Positions 8,509 to 17,516 of a stretch of DNA of 64,000 bases are shown here, one piece after another. Positions within the stretch are counted from its first letter, which is position 1. Each line of letters starts with the position of its first letter. This stretch comes from Burkholderiaceae bacterium. Lineage in GTDB: Bacteria; Pseudomonadota; Gammaproteobacteria; Burkholderiales; Burkholderiaceae_F. The translations under genes were made by a program, and so were the position numbers. The notes beneath the pieces were generated by a model. That model worked only from the letters and a program-made list of their open reading frames with translations. It did no database searches and was not told where the DNA came from. The DNA lies in assembly GCA_022843955.1 (NCBI GenBank), contig JALHMQ010000007.1:1-64000 (forward strand), written 5' to 3'.

Positions 8509-8766
8509 TCAGCCGCCGCTGAGCGCCTGCACGATGAACAACTCGTCGGTAGGCGCGAGCGCCATCGACAGATCGAACACCGCGGTGCCGTTGACGAAGA
8601 AGCGCACGTGCGGGCGCATCCGTTCCTGCTCGTTGACCATGCGAAAGCGAATGCCGGGGAACTGCCGGTCGAGGTCGGCCAGCACCTCGGCCAGCGTGGC
8701 GCCCTGCGCCTGCACCGTGGCGCTGCCGGTGTACGAGCGCAGCGGGGTCGGGATCAACACGTTCAT
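8509..8766 (-). CDS. MoaD/ThiS-family ubiquitin-like sulfur carrier protein
   Basis: An 85-residue beta-grasp protein ending in the Gly-Gly (ALSGG) that is adenylated and thiocarboxylated in MoaD, ThiS and relatives. Inside are the usual LAEVLADLDRQFPGIRFRMV helix-turn and VRFFVNGTAVFDL strand pair. No MoaE, MoeB, ThiF or ThiG homologue is seen nearby, so it is not an ordinary molybdopterin or thiamine locus. It follows the Asp-box propeller gene by 98 bases. A MoaD-like gene beside an exo-alpha-sialidase-like propeller is, as far as I recall, a recurrent pair in bacteria without an assigned role. Confidence 0.9.
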   Translation of the reverse strand: MNVLIPTPLRSYTGSATVQAQGATLAEVLADLDRQFPGIRFRMVNEQERMRPHVRFFVNGTAVFDLSMALAPTDELFIVQALSGG

Positions 8767-8854
8767 CGCACACTCATCGCAGCAAGCTCTTCACGACAGG
8801 ATTCATTGCGGCAGGTGCATCAGCGCCGTCGAAGCGCAGCACAAGAAGCCGCTC

Positions 8855-8884
8855 AAGCAGCCGCTCAGCCAAGCTTGGCTGCTT
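8855..8884. other. Nested inverted repeats at the 3' end of the propeller gene
   Basis: The 16-base perfect palindrome CAGCCAAGCTTGGCTG (8866-8881) covers the stop codon. A second pair, AAGCAGCC at 8855-8862 and GGCTGCTT at 8877-8884, overlaps it. There is no following T tract on the minus strand, so an intrinsic terminator is not supported. An mRNA-stabilising or attenuating hairpin between the propeller and MoaD genes is possible. Confidence 0.35.
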
Positions 8885-10088
8885 CGACCGCATAGATCTC
8901 CGGCAGATGTCGCGCGATGCAGCGCCAGTTGGCGCGCACGCTGCCGTCGTCGCTGCCCATCCACACCTCGCCGCTGGTGGTGCCGAAGTACAGGCCGAGC
9001 GGGTCGGCGGCATCGATGCCCATCGCCTGGCGCTTGACGGTCCACCACGCCTGGGCCGCAGGCAGGCCGTCGTCCTGCCGTTGCCAGCTCGCGCCGCCAT
9101 CGCGCGTCACGTACACCGCCGGCGCGCCCCCCGGGCTGGTGCGCGGCCACACGGTGGCGCCGTCCATCGGCAGCACCCAGGCGGTGTCGTCGCGGCGCGG
9201 ATGAACGACCATCGTGAAGCCGACGTCGCCGACCTCCTTCGGCATGCTGGTGCCGATGCGCTGCCAGGTCGTGCCGGGCCGGTCGAGCCGGTAGATGCCG
9301 CAGTGGTTCTGCTGGTACAGGCGGTCCGGGTTGCTCGGGCACAGCCGCACGCAGTGCGGGTCGTGGAAGGTGATAACGGTGGGGTCGAAGCCTTCGACCA
9401 CCTCCATGCCGTCGACCAGCGGGCGGAAGCTGGCGCCGCCGTCGACCGACTCGTGCACGCCGCCGCCGGACATGGCGAAGTACAGGTGCGCCGGGTCGCG
9501 CGGGTCGACGATGATCGAGTGCATCTTCGGGCCGTCGGGCGTGCCGTCCTGCACCGTGCCCATCCACTCGATGTACTGCGGGTCGTCGTTGATGTGCGAG
9601 AACGGGGCCCAGGTGGCGCCGCCGTCCTCGGAGCGGAACAAGCCTTGCGGCGAGGTGCCGGCGTACCAGACACCGGGCTGGCTCGCATGGCCGGGCGAGA
9701 GCCAGAACGTATGGTCGACCACGCGGCCGTTGCCGTCGGCCGCCTTGGCAAACGCCGGCGGGCGCGCCGCCTCCTGCCAGCTCTGGCCGAGGTCGGTGGA
9801 GCGGAACACCGTAGGGCCGAGGTGCCCGGTCTTGGCGGCGGCCAGCAGGGTGCGGCCATCACGCGGGTCGAGCACCAGGTGGTGGACGATGTGACCGAGA
9901 AAGTGCGGTCCCTCCACGCGCCACGCGCGGCGCGCCGCGTCACCGTGCAGCAGCCATGCGCCCTTGCGGGTAGCCACCAGCACCACCACGCGCACGCCGG
10001 CAGGCGCACTTCGTGCGGCGCCACCACGTGCGCCGGGCTGTTCGGCGGCGCCCGCCGCGGCGCGGGTGGGAAGTCGATGATCTGTCAT
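8865..10088 (-). CDS. Sialidase-like BNR/Asp-box repeat beta-propeller protein
   Basis: Start at MTDHRLPTRAAAG, preceded by GGGAGA at a good distance, giving 407 residues. Several Asp-box motifs (S/T-x-D-x-G-x-S/T-W/F) are visible: STDLGQSW, SEDGGATW, SVDGGASF and TRDGGASW, each at a propeller-blade turn, as in sialidases and VPS10-like proteins. Phrases such as FHDPHCVRLCPSNPDRLY and LYFGTTSGEVWMGSDDG fit the WD40/YVTN/BNR repeat family. No signal peptide is seen, so a cytoplasmic role is likely. The sialidase catalytic Arg triad was not identified and glycosidase activity is not claimed. It is the first gene of a likely operon with the MoaD-like and radical SAM genes. Confidence 0.88.
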   Translation of the reverse strand: MTDHRLPTRAAAGAAEQPGARGGAARSAPAGVRVVVLVATRKGAWLLHGDAARRAWRVEGPHFLGHIVHHLVLDPRDGRTLLAAAKTGHLGPTVFRSTDLGQSWQEAARPPAFAKAADGNGRVVDHTFWLSPGHASQPGVWYAGTSPQGLFRSEDGGATWAPFSHINDDPQYIEWMGTVQDGTPDGPKMHSIIVDPRDPAHLYFAMSGGGVHESVDGGASFRPLVDGMEVVEGFDPTVITFHDPHCVRLCPSNPDRLYQQNHCGIYRLDRPGTTWQRIGTSMPKEVGDVGFTMVVHPRRDDTAWVLPMDGATVWPRTSPGGAPAVYVTRDGGASWQRQDDGLPAAQAWWTVKRQAMGIDAADPLGLYFGTTSGEVWMGSDDGSVRANWRCIARHLPEIYAVEAAKLG

Positions 10089-10380
10089 ATGTGTCTCCCT
10101 GATCCATGCGGGCTGGGTGCGCGCCCGCGGTGTGTCGTCAGAAGGGCGGTCACGATAGGCGCCGACAGCCGTCTTGTGTGCGGCGGCGCATCGCGACCGA
10201 GGCCGCCCGGTTCGGCGTCCTCTGCAGCCACGTCGAACGACCACGGGGCGGATCGACACGTACGCAGAACTCTTTCTGGCAGCCGGTCGGCGGATTGATC
10301 CGACTGAGGATCGACCCGATCGAAAGCGGAATCGCGTGGCCGCCTATCCTGCAACTGTGTCGACCCGTCGGTCTCGGATA

Positions 10381-12303
10381 ATGTCGGCTGACGCCACCAA
10401 ACGTGCCGTGATCGTCGTCTTGAACGACTACCCGACTGCCCCTCTCGTCGCTTCCCTTGCGCGTGCCCGTCCGCGGTCGCGTGCGCCGTCACGCGCGCTG
10501 CGCCTGGCGCGCGAAGCCTGGCGCCTGCTGCACGTGGATTCGGCGCGGGCGATCGCGCTTGCCGACCAGGCCCTCGGGCTGGCGGCGCACGATGAAGAGG
10601 CCGCCTGCTGGGCCCGGCTCGCGCGTGGTTATCACCTGCTGTACTTCGCCACGCCGAGTGCGGCCACGCACGAACTGCAGCAGGCGCAGCGCCGCTTCGA
10701 TGCGCTGGGCGACCGCGGCGGCCGCATCCTCGCCTGCGCCGGTCTGGCGCGCGCGCAGTGGCGGGCCGGCCGCTTTCGCGACGCGCTGGCACAGGTGCTG
10801 CCGCTGCGCGACGAAGGTCTGGACGTCCTGCGCAACGAGCAGCGCAGCGTGCTGCTGAACACGATTGCCGGCTGCTATTCGGCGCTGGGCGAGTCCGAGC
10901 AGGCGTTCGCCTACATGTACGAGGCGCTGCGCGACGCGCCACCCACACGCGGGCATGGGTTCGACGCGGTCCTGCACTGCAACCTGGCCAACGAGCTGAT
11001 GATGCTCGGCGACTATGTCGAGGCGCTGCGTCACATCGACGACGGGCTGGCGCGCTGTCACGGCCTGCGCAACCCGCGGCTGGTCAGCATCCTGCTGATC
11101 AACCGCATCGTCTGCCTGACCGAGCTGGCGCGCGCCGACGAGGCCCTGCCCGACATCGAGCGGGTGCGCGCACAACCGACCGATGCCAGCGGCCGCGGCA
11201 GCATCGGCACCCACTTCGAAACGCTGGCGATCGCCGCGCTGCGCGCCGGTGCAACCGACCTCGGGCGCGCGCTGGTGGCTGCGGCGCTGCAGGTCGAGCG
11301 CCCGCCGATCCCGGACGAATACCTCGAACTGGCCCTGGCGCAGGCGCTGCTCGCGGCGGCCGACGATGCCCCCGCTGCCGCCCGTGCGCATCTGGCCGCC
11401 GCGGCGCCGCTGGTCGGCGCGCTGGACGCCGACGACGCCAACGCCGCCCCGCCCGCCGACGGCCTGAGCCTGCGGCTGCGCTGCATGTACTTTCAGGTCC
11501 TGTCGGAGCTGTGCGAGCGCAGCGGCGAGCACACCGACGCGCTGGCGGCGATCCGCGCCTGGCAGCAGTTGCAGGTACAGCGCGCGCAGCTCGCCTCGCG
11601 CGCCCGCTACCAGGCCGCCGCGCTGCAGACCGAACTGCTGCGCCTGAAGCACAAGCTGGTCGAACAGGACGCCAAGCGCCGCGCCACCGAGCGCGCGCGC
11701 ACCGAGCTTGAGACGCTCAACCACCAGTTGTCGCGGCAGATCGAGCAGGTGCAGGCCCTGGAGGCGGCACTGCGCGAGATGGCGGTGCGCGACGAGCTGA
11801 CGGGCCTGTTCAACCGCCGCCATCTGAACGCGGTGCTGCCCGGCACGCTGGCCTTGGCGCGCCGCAACCGCGAGTCGCTGGCGGTGGTGATCATCGATCT
11901 CGATGACTTCAAGGGCGTCAACGACGCGCATGGTCATCTGGCCGGCGATCAGCTGCTGGCCGCCTTCGGCGCACTGCTGGCGGCGAGCGGCCGCAGCAGC
12001 GACGTCGCCTGCCGCTACGGCGGCGAGGAGTTCTGCCTGCTGATGCCACGCACCGCTGCCGAGCCGGCCGCGCGCAAGGTGCGCACCATCCTGCGACGCT
12101 GGCGCGAGATGAGCTTCACCCTCAACGACAAGTGCGTGACCAGGCTGACGTTCTCGGCCGGCGTCTCCGACTCGCAGCGCACCGGCAGCTCCGCCACCGA
12201 GCTGCTGACCGCGGCCGACGACCTGGCGCTGGCGGCCAAGCGGCTCGGCCGCAACCGGGTCCTCACGGGGCCGACAGCGGTGGACTGGTCAGCAAGCGCG
12301 TAG
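10381..12303 (+). CDS. TPR-domain diguanylate cyclase (GGDEF)
   Basis: About 640 residues from the ATG at 10381. An upstream extension exists but is low-information. Residues ~40-370 are helical TPR-like repeats (SVLLNTIAGCYSALGESEQA, MLGDYVEALRHIDDGLA), then a coiled-coil rich in Arg/Glu (~390-460) and a C-terminal GGDEF domain. The active-site loop is YGGEEFC at ~547-551, with the allosteric I-site RSSD (538-541) exactly five residues before it, so the enzyme looks active and product-inhibited. It makes c-di-GMP from two GTP. There is no transmembrane segment. The protein at 14266-16146 is a close paralogue with the same architecture. Confidence 0.92.
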   Translation: MSADATKRAVIVVLNDYPTAPLVASLARARPRSRAPSRALRLAREAWRLLHVDSARAIALADQALGLAAHDEEAACWARLARGYHLLYFATPSAATHELQQAQRRFDALGDRGGRILACAGLARAQWRAGRFRDALAQVLPLRDEGLDVLRNEQRSVLLNTIAGCYSALGESEQAFAYMYEALRDAPPTRGHGFDAVLHCNLANELMMLGDYVEALRHIDDGLARCHGLRNPRLVSILLINRIVCLTELARADEALPDIERVRAQPTDASGRGSIGTHFETLAIAALRAGATDLGRALVAAALQVERPPIPDEYLELALAQALLAAADDAPAAARAHLAAAAPLVGALDADDANAAPPADGLSLRLRCMYFQVLSELCERSGEHTDALAAIRAWQQLQVQRAQLASRARYQAAALQTELLRLKHKLVEQDAKRRATERARTELETLNHQLSRQIEQVQALEAALREMAVRDELTGLFNRRHLNAVLPGTLALARRNRESLAVVIIDLDDFKGVNDAHGHLAGDQLLAAFGALLAASGRSSDVACRYGGEEFCLLMPRTAAEPAARKVRTILRRWREMSFTLNDKCVTRLTFSAGVSDSQRTGSSATELLTAADDLALAAKRLGRNRVLTGPTAVDWSASA

Positions 12304-12316
12304 ACGCTGCCAGCGT

Positions 12317-12335
12317 GCGGCGCGAAGTGCGCCGC
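12317..12335. terminator. Hairpin between convergent genes, possible terminator
   Basis: GCGGCGC, a five-base loop and GCGCCGC form a perfect 7-bp stem just after the stop of the GGDEF gene and before the convergent chemotaxis gene. There is no T tract on either side, so it may act only as a weak or Rho-assisted bidirectional end. Confidence 0.3.
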
Positions 12336-12431
12336 CGCATGGCGCTCACCTGATCGCGTTCGCGCTGAGCGCGCAGGAGCGAGCCCCGGCGGCGCGGTGG
12401 CGAATGACAGGACGATCGTCGCGCCGCAGAT

Positions 12432-13994
12432 TCAAGCAGCCGCCAGTCGCGCGGTCGCAGCACGCCGATCAGCCAGCTTGAACGCGGAAACGGTTCGCGC
12501 CAGCGAGTCGGCCTGCTCGCGCAGGCTCTCGGCGGCGGCCGCACTCTGCTCCACCAGCGCGGCGTTCTGCTGCGTCATCTGGTCCAGTTGCGTCACGGCC
12601 TGGTTCACCTGGCTGATGCCGCTGCTTTCGTCGAGCGACGAGCTGGTGATCTCGCCGATCAGGTCGGCCACCCGCTGCACCTGCGTGACGATGTCGTTCA
12701 TCGTGTGACCGGCGTCGCCGACCAGCCTGGAGCCGGCGTCGATCCTCTCAACGCTGGCACCGATCAGCGTCTTGATCTCGCGCGCCGCCTGGGCGCTGCG
12801 CTGCGCCAGGTTGCGCACCTCGCTGGCCACCACCGCAAAGCCGCGCCCCTGCTCGCCGGCGCGCGCCGCTTCCACCGCGGCGTTGAGCGCGAGAATGTTG
12901 GTCTGGAACGCGATGCCGTCGATGACGCCGATGATCTCGGCGATCTTCTTGCTGCTGGCGGTGATGTCTTCCATTGTGCTGACCACCTGCCCGACCGCAC
13001 TGCCGCCCTTCTTCGCCACATTGGAGGCGGCGCTGGCCAGTTCGTTGGCCTGGCGCGCCGAGTCGGCGTTCTGTTTGACCGAGCTCGTCATCTGCTCCAT
13101 CGAGGCCGCGGTCTGCTGCAGGTTGCTCGCCTGCTGTTCGGTGCGCGAACTGAGGTCGGCATTGCCCTGCGCGATCTCGTGCGTGGCGCCGGTCATGGAC
13201 TCGATCGAGCTGCGCAGGTCGGCGATCATCACGCTCAGACCGTCCTTCATCTGCGCCGTGTAGGCGAGCAGGCTGGTCTCATCGTTGGCACGCAGCGGCA
13301 CATGGCCCGAGAGGTCGCCGTGCGCGACCGCCTTGACCAGTTCGCGCGCCACCTCGGGTTCACCGCCCAGGTCGCGCAGCAGGGTGCGGCGGATCGCCAG
13401 CGTGAAGAACACCGCGAGCGCCAGCGCCGCCAGCGTGCAGGCGAGCACCGCATTGGCACTGAATCCGGTGGCGGCAAGCGCCTCGTCACGCGTGGCGTTC
13501 ATCTCGGCCGCCGATTGCTTGCGCAGTTCCAGCAGGCGGCTGCGCATCTCGCGCCAGGTGGGCGTCTCTTCGCGATTGAGCACGCCCATCGCGGCCGTCG
13601 CGTCGGTCTTGACCAGCGCCAGCAGGCGGGTCTGCGCCTGCGCCTGCTTGTCGCGGAACGCGGCGATCTCGGCCAGCACCGGACCGCTCGGGTGGCCTTG
13701 TCCCAACGTCTGCGCCCGCGCGGCAGCTTCGCTGTACGCCTTGGTCGCCGCCGCAAAGTTGTCGTACGCGGTGGGCTTGGACGGATCGAGCACGATGTTG
13801 CGCACCGCCTGACCCATCTGCAGACCGTGTGCGTACATCTCGCTGACCGCATCGGCGCGCGCCTGCTCGCGCTCGAACAAGCGCGAGAAGCGCTGCTCGG
13901 CGCCCCAGTTGCTGGCGACGCCGATCCCCGACGCCACGGTCAGGACGGCAAGTGGCGTGAATAGGTATACGTAGAGTCTGGTGAAAAAGCGCAT
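12432..13994 (-). CDS. Methyl-accepting chemotaxis protein
   Basis: A 520-residue receptor. TM1 is at ~8-28, a periplasmic four-helix bundle at ~30-185 ([20 protein letters not shown]...) and TM2 at ~187-208 ([20 protein letters not shown]). A HAMP region follows ([20 protein letters not shown]), then the long signalling coiled coil. The conserved hairpin tip reads [20 protein letters not shown] with [20 protein letters not shown], the CheW/CheA contact. Glutamine/glutamate pairs fit methylation sites. There is no C-terminal NWETF-like pentapeptide for CheR/CheB tethering. It belongs to the Tar/Tsr-like short-bundle class. No che genes are in the window. It lies between two paralogous diguanylate cyclase genes and is convergent with the first. 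Confidence 0.95.
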   Translation of the reverse strand: MRFFTRLYVYLFTPLAVLTVASGIGVASNWGAEQRFSRLFEREQARADAVSEMYAHGLQMGQAVRNIVLDPSKPTAYDNFAAATKAYSEAAARAQTLGQGHPSGPVLAEIAAFRDKQAQAQTRLLALVKTDATAAMGVLNREETPTWREMRSRLLELRKQSAAEMNATRDEALAATGFSANAVLACTLAALALAVFFTLAIRRTLLRDLGGEPEVARELVKAVAHGDLSGHVPLRANDETSLLAYTAQMKDGLSVMIADLRSSIESMTGATHEIAQGNADLSSRTEQQASNLQQTAASMEQMTSSVKQNADSARQANELASAASNVAKKGGSAVGQVVSTMEDITASSKKIAEIIGVIDGIAFQTNILALNAAVEAARAGEQGRGFAVVASEVRNLAQRSAQAAREIKTLIGASVERIDAGSRLVGDAGHTMNDIVTQVQRVADLIGEITSSSLDESSGISQVNQAVTQLDQMTQQNAALVEQSAAAAESLREQADSLARTVSAFKLADRRAATARLAAA

Positions 13995-14265
13995 GGTGAC
14001 CTCGGGGTAGCCTCATCGGAAGTTTCCGCGTCGTGATGCACCGGGACCGCCGAATAAGCGGCGCTTGCCGCGGTCTTTCCCTCTCGAATACTGGAATGTC
14101 ACTGGTTGCCGCTCGGCTGCGTTTCGGGGTGCCCCGACAAGCTGCCTAGGGAGATCCGCCTCCATCGCGCGACGCCGAGGCCAAAGACGCGCCGGCTGTC
14201 TGTCGAAATTCCACGAACTCCGCAACAGCGTCGCCATGTTGACGATCGGGTCGTTGAAGGCAACG

Positions 14266-16146
14266 ATGCGGGTCATGTTGCCCCCCGCCACTCCTGCCAC
14301 CGCCGCACTGCGCGTCGCGCGCCGCGGCTGGCGCTTGCAGTATCTCGATTCGGCGCAGTCGCTGGCGCTGGGCGAGCGGGCGCTTGCCCTGGCCGCCAAC
14401 GACGATCCACTTGGCAGCGGCTGGGCGTTGCTGGTGCAGGGGTTCTATCGGATGCGCCACGCGGCGCCGGCGACGGCAATGGAAGTGCTGATCGCGGCCC
14501 AGCACCGCCTTGCCACGGCGGGCGACGCCGGCGCCGTGATCCTCGCCGACGTGGGCATGGCGCGCTGCCAGCTCAACAGCGGCCGCCATCGCGCCGCGCT
14601 GGCGCGCCTGCTGCCGCATCGGGCCGAGGGCCTGAGCCTGCTGCGCGACCAGGAGCGCGCGATGCTGCTCAACGGCATCGCCGGCTGCTATTCAGCGCTG
14701 GGCGACTCGGCCCAGGCCTTTGCCTACATGTACGAGGCGCTGCGCGACACGCGCCCGGCACGCAGCTATGGCATCGACGTGGTGCTCTACTGCAATCTTG
14801 CGCACGAGCTGTATGAGCTGGGCGACTACGAGGAGTCGCTGCGTTACCTCGAAGAAGGCGTGCAGCGTTGCGCGCAACTGAACAACCGGCGCCTGCTGTC
14901 CACGCTGCTGGTCAACCGCATCGTCTGCCTCACCGACCTCAATCGCGCGGCCGACGCGCTGCCCGACATCGAGCGCCTGCTGCAACAGCCGAGCGGCGAA
15001 GCCACCGCGAGATCCTCGGCCACGGGCTACGAATCGATGGCGGTGGCCGCCTATCGCGCCGGGCGCACTGTGTTGGCCGACACGCTGGCGGCACGAGCAT
15101 GCGAACTGCTTGCCGACGAACCGGCGCCCGACGTGCAGCTCGAACTGACGGTGGCCCGGGCCGAGCAGGCCCGCGCGCGCGGCGATCTCACCGGCGCCGC
15201 GGCGATCATGCGGCAAGCATTGCCGCTGCCCAGCGACAGCGGCCTGACCTTGCGTGGCCGCTGCCTCTTCGTGCAGACCTACGCCGACCTGCTGCAGGCG
15301 CAAGGCGACAGCGCGGGCGCGCTCGCGCAGATGCGGCTTTGGCAGCAGTTGCACCTGGAGCGCACGCTGCGCGCCTCGCGCGCACGCGCCCAGGCCGCCT
15401 CGCTGCAGACCGAACTGATGCGCCTGCAGCGCGAGCGCGACGCGATCGAGGCCCGCAGTCGCTCGGCCGAGCGCGCACGCGAGCAGCTGGCGGCGATCAA
15501 CCAGCAACTGTCGCAGCGGGTGAGCGAGGTGCAGGCGCTCAAGGCTGCGCTCGAGCAGCAGACCGTGCGCGACTTTCTCACGGGCCTGTTCAACCGCCGC
15601 CACCTGAACGATGTGCTGCCGTCGATGCTGGCGCTGGCGCAGCGCAACGGCGAGCCGCTGGCGGTCTCGATCATCGATCTGGATCACTTCAAGCTGATCA
15701 ACGACCGCCATGGCCATGTGGCGGGCGATCGCGTGCTGCAGGGCTTTGGCGCACTGGTGCTGCAGAGCCTGCGCCGCAGCGACGTCGCCTGCCGCTACGG
15801 CGGCGAAGAGTTCTGCATCCTGATGCCGCGCACCCACGCCCACGCGGCGCGCCGCAAGATCGACGCGCTGCGCCGGCAATGGCGCGCCAGCAGCTTCGAG
15901 GTCGACGGCGGCGTGGTCAGCGGCAGCAGCTTCTCGGCCGGCGTGGCCGACTCGTTCACCGCCGAGGGCTCGGCCGAGCGGCTGCTCAAGGCCGCCGACG
16001 ACTGTGCGCTGGATGCCAAGCGGCGCGGTCGCAACCAGTCGGTGGTGTTTGCGGCGGCGCGCCGCATCGGCGCCGCCGCGGATCGCGCGCCGACGCCCGC
16101 CTTCGCGGTCCAGCCGCACGCGCCGGACCTGCCGCATCACTCGTAG
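14266..16146 (+). CDS. TPR-domain diguanylate cyclase (GGDEF), paralogue of 10381-12303
   Basis: About 626 residues. The ATG at 14266 was preferred because GAAGG precedes it by five bases; ATGs at 14236 and 14275 are alternatives. The order of parts is the same as in its paralogue: TPR-like helices (LNGIAGCYSALGDSAQAFAY, ELGDYEESLRYLEEGVQRC), coiled coil (LQRERDAIEARSRSAERARE), GGDEF domain with YGGEEFC at ~512-516 and I-site RRSD five residues upstream. Catalytic and feedback sites look intact. A proline/alanine tail follows. It is cytosolic, with the TPR part probably binding a partner or regulator. Long identical phrases with the first protein (AFAYMYEALRD, DVACRYGGEEFC) show a duplication. 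Confidence 0.92.
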   Translation: MRVMLPPATPATAALRVARRGWRLQYLDSAQSLALGERALALAANDDPLGSGWALLVQGFYRMRHAAPATAMEVLIAAQHRLATAGDAGAVILADVGMARCQLNSGRHRAALARLLPHRAEGLSLLRDQERAMLLNGIAGCYSALGDSAQAFAYMYEALRDTRPARSYGIDVVLYCNLAHELYELGDYEESLRYLEEGVQRCAQLNNRRLLSTLLVNRIVCLTDLNRAADALPDIERLLQQPSGEATARSSATGYESMAVAAYRAGRTVLADTLAARACELLADEPAPDVQLELTVARAEQARARGDLTGAAAIMRQALPLPSDSGLTLRGRCLFVQTYADLLQAQGDSAGALAQMRLWQQLHLERTLRASRARAQAASLQTELMRLQRERDAIEARSRSAERAREQLAAINQQLSQRVSEVQALKAALEQQTVRDFLTGLFNRRHLNDVLPSMLALAQRNGEPLAVSIIDLDHFKLINDRHGHVAGDRVLQGFGALVLQSLRRSDVACRYGGEEFCILMPRTHAHAARRKIDALRRQWRASSFEVDGGVVSGSSFSAGVADSFTAEGSAERLLKAADDCALDAKRRGRNQSVVFAAARRIGAAADRAPTPAFAVQPHAPDLPHHS

Positions 16147-16356
16147 GCGGCACGCACCGGTGGTGCGGCCGCACATCACGAGCCCACGCCCTTGATCGCG
16201 GCGAGGCCCTGCACGCCGGGCTGCCGCGCCCCGTCCAGGCAGCACGCCGTCCGTTGGTCCGCCAAGCGGGTCGCGGCGTGAAACCGCGCGCCGGCTGGCG
16301 TTGATTTGCGGCGCCGACACCCCAGCTACCGTTAATTCCATCGGCGGGCGGTTCCC

Positions 16357-17205
16357 TTGGGTTTTCTCATCATCGCGGCGTTCGGCCTGCTGCTCGTGCT
16401 GTGGTTCGCCGGTGCGCCGCTGTGGGTCGCCTGGCGCCGCCATCGCCTGCGCCGGCAGCCGTTTCCGGCGGCGTGGCGGGTCATCGTGCGGCGACGCGTG
16501 CCGCAGGTGCGGCAGCTACCGGCCGATCTTCAGCTGCAGCTGAAGCGTCACATGCAGGTGTTTCTCGCGGAAAAGCGCTTCGTCGGCTGCGGCGGTCTCG
16601 TCGTGACCGACGAGATGCGCGTCACGGTGGCGGCGCAGGCCTGCCTGCTGCTGCTCAATCGGCCGGCCGGCTACTTCCGCGGGCTGCGCGAGATCCTGAT
16701 GTATCCGGGCGCATTCGTGGTCGACCGGGTGCGCGCCGACGGCAGCGGCGTGTTGCAGGAGCAGCGCGGTGCCCTGGCTGGCGAGTCCTGGGCGCAGGGC
16801 CAGGTGGTGCTTTCATGGGACGACACGCTGGCCGGCGCGGCGGTGGCCGACGATGGTCGCAATGTCGTGATTCACGAATTCGCGCACCAGCTCGACCAGG
16901 AAAAAGGCCACGCCAATGGCGCGCCGCTGCTGGGCAGGCGCCACCACTATGCGCGCTGGTCGCAGGTGCTGGGCGAGGCGTTCGCGCATTTGCAGCGCCA
17001 GGTAGCGCTGGAAGCGCCCGCGGCAGACAGGCACGAGGCGGCCCCCGCGCCGCTTATCAGCGCCTACGGCGCCACCGATCCGGCGGAGTTTTTCGCGGTC
17101 GTGTCCGAAGTGTTCTTCGAACAGCCGCAGCGGCTGGCGGCAGAGCAGCCGGCGCTGTACCGCGAATTCAGCGGCTACTACCGGATTGATCCGCTTAGCT
17201 GGTAG
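16357..17205 (+). CDS. mtfA: MtfA-type zinc-dependent peptidase (M90 family)
   Basis: About 282 residues starting at a TTG at 16357, the only sensible start before the hydrophobic N-terminus (FLIIAAFGLLLVLWFAGAPL), which suggests a membrane anchor. The M90 family marks are FVGCGGLVVTDEMRVTVAAQA, the zinc motif HEFAHQLDQEKGHANG (HExxH) and AYGATDPAEFFAVVSEVFFE. In E. coli, MtfA titrates the repressor Mlc and cleaves peptides. Whether Mlc exists here is unknown. Length is close to family norms. The gene stands alone between the second GGDEF gene and a short opposite-strand ORF. The start codon is the least certain part. Confidence 0.88.
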   Translation: MGFLIIAAFGLLLVLWFAGAPLWVAWRRHRLRRQPFPAAWRVIVRRRVPQVRQLPADLQLQLKRHMQVFLAEKRFVGCGGLVVTDEMRVTVAAQACLLLLNRPAGYFRGLREILMYPGAFVVDRVRADGSGVLQEQRGALAGESWAQGQVVLSWDDTLAGAAVADDGRNVVIHEFAHQLDQEKGHANGAPLLGRRHHYARWSQVLGEAFAHLQRQVALEAPAADRHEAAPAPLISAYGATDPAEFFAVVSEVFFEQPQRLAAEQPALYREFSGYYRIDPLSW

Positions 17206-17233
17206 GCGCGGCCAGTCGCCCACGCCCGGCGGT

Positions 17234-17329
17234 TCAGCGGCGCGGACTCGGGGTGCGCATCAGTTCCACCAGCCCAAGCAACATGGGCGCGCCCAGCAGC
17301 CACACCCAAAGAAACCCGATCATCGACAT
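17234..17329 (-). CDS. Possible 31-residue single-span membrane protein
   Basis: A short frame encodes MSMIGFLWVWLLGAPMLLGL, then VELMRTPSPRR: one hydrophobic helix with a basic tail. GGAG lies six bases before the ATG, a better ribosome-binding site than many neighbours have. No family is recognised. It reads away from the divergent redox gene at 17517. The hydrophobicity, tail and ribosome-binding site argue for a real small protein, but its size makes it uncertain. Confidence 0.45.
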   Translation of the reverse strand: MSMIGFLWVWLLGAPMLLGLVELMRTPSPRR

Positions 17330-17516
17330 GGAATGCTCCAAAAACATGGGTTGCGATGAGCCGACGCGGCAAGCGGGAGACCTGCCAGGGATCCCCGCTC
17401 GCTCCAGCCGGCTTGATCCCGGTGAACCTTGTTGATCGAAAGCCCTGCGCCATCGCAAGGCCAGACGGGACTTCGTTCCTAGACTGCGCCCCGGACAAGA
17501 TTTCCTGGAGAAGGTC

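Noticed and set aside
13995-14100. Possible flagellar sigma-28 promoter before the MCP gene
   Set aside because: A GAAAG and a GCCGCTTA are present, but spacing is two bases short and the -10 element deviates.
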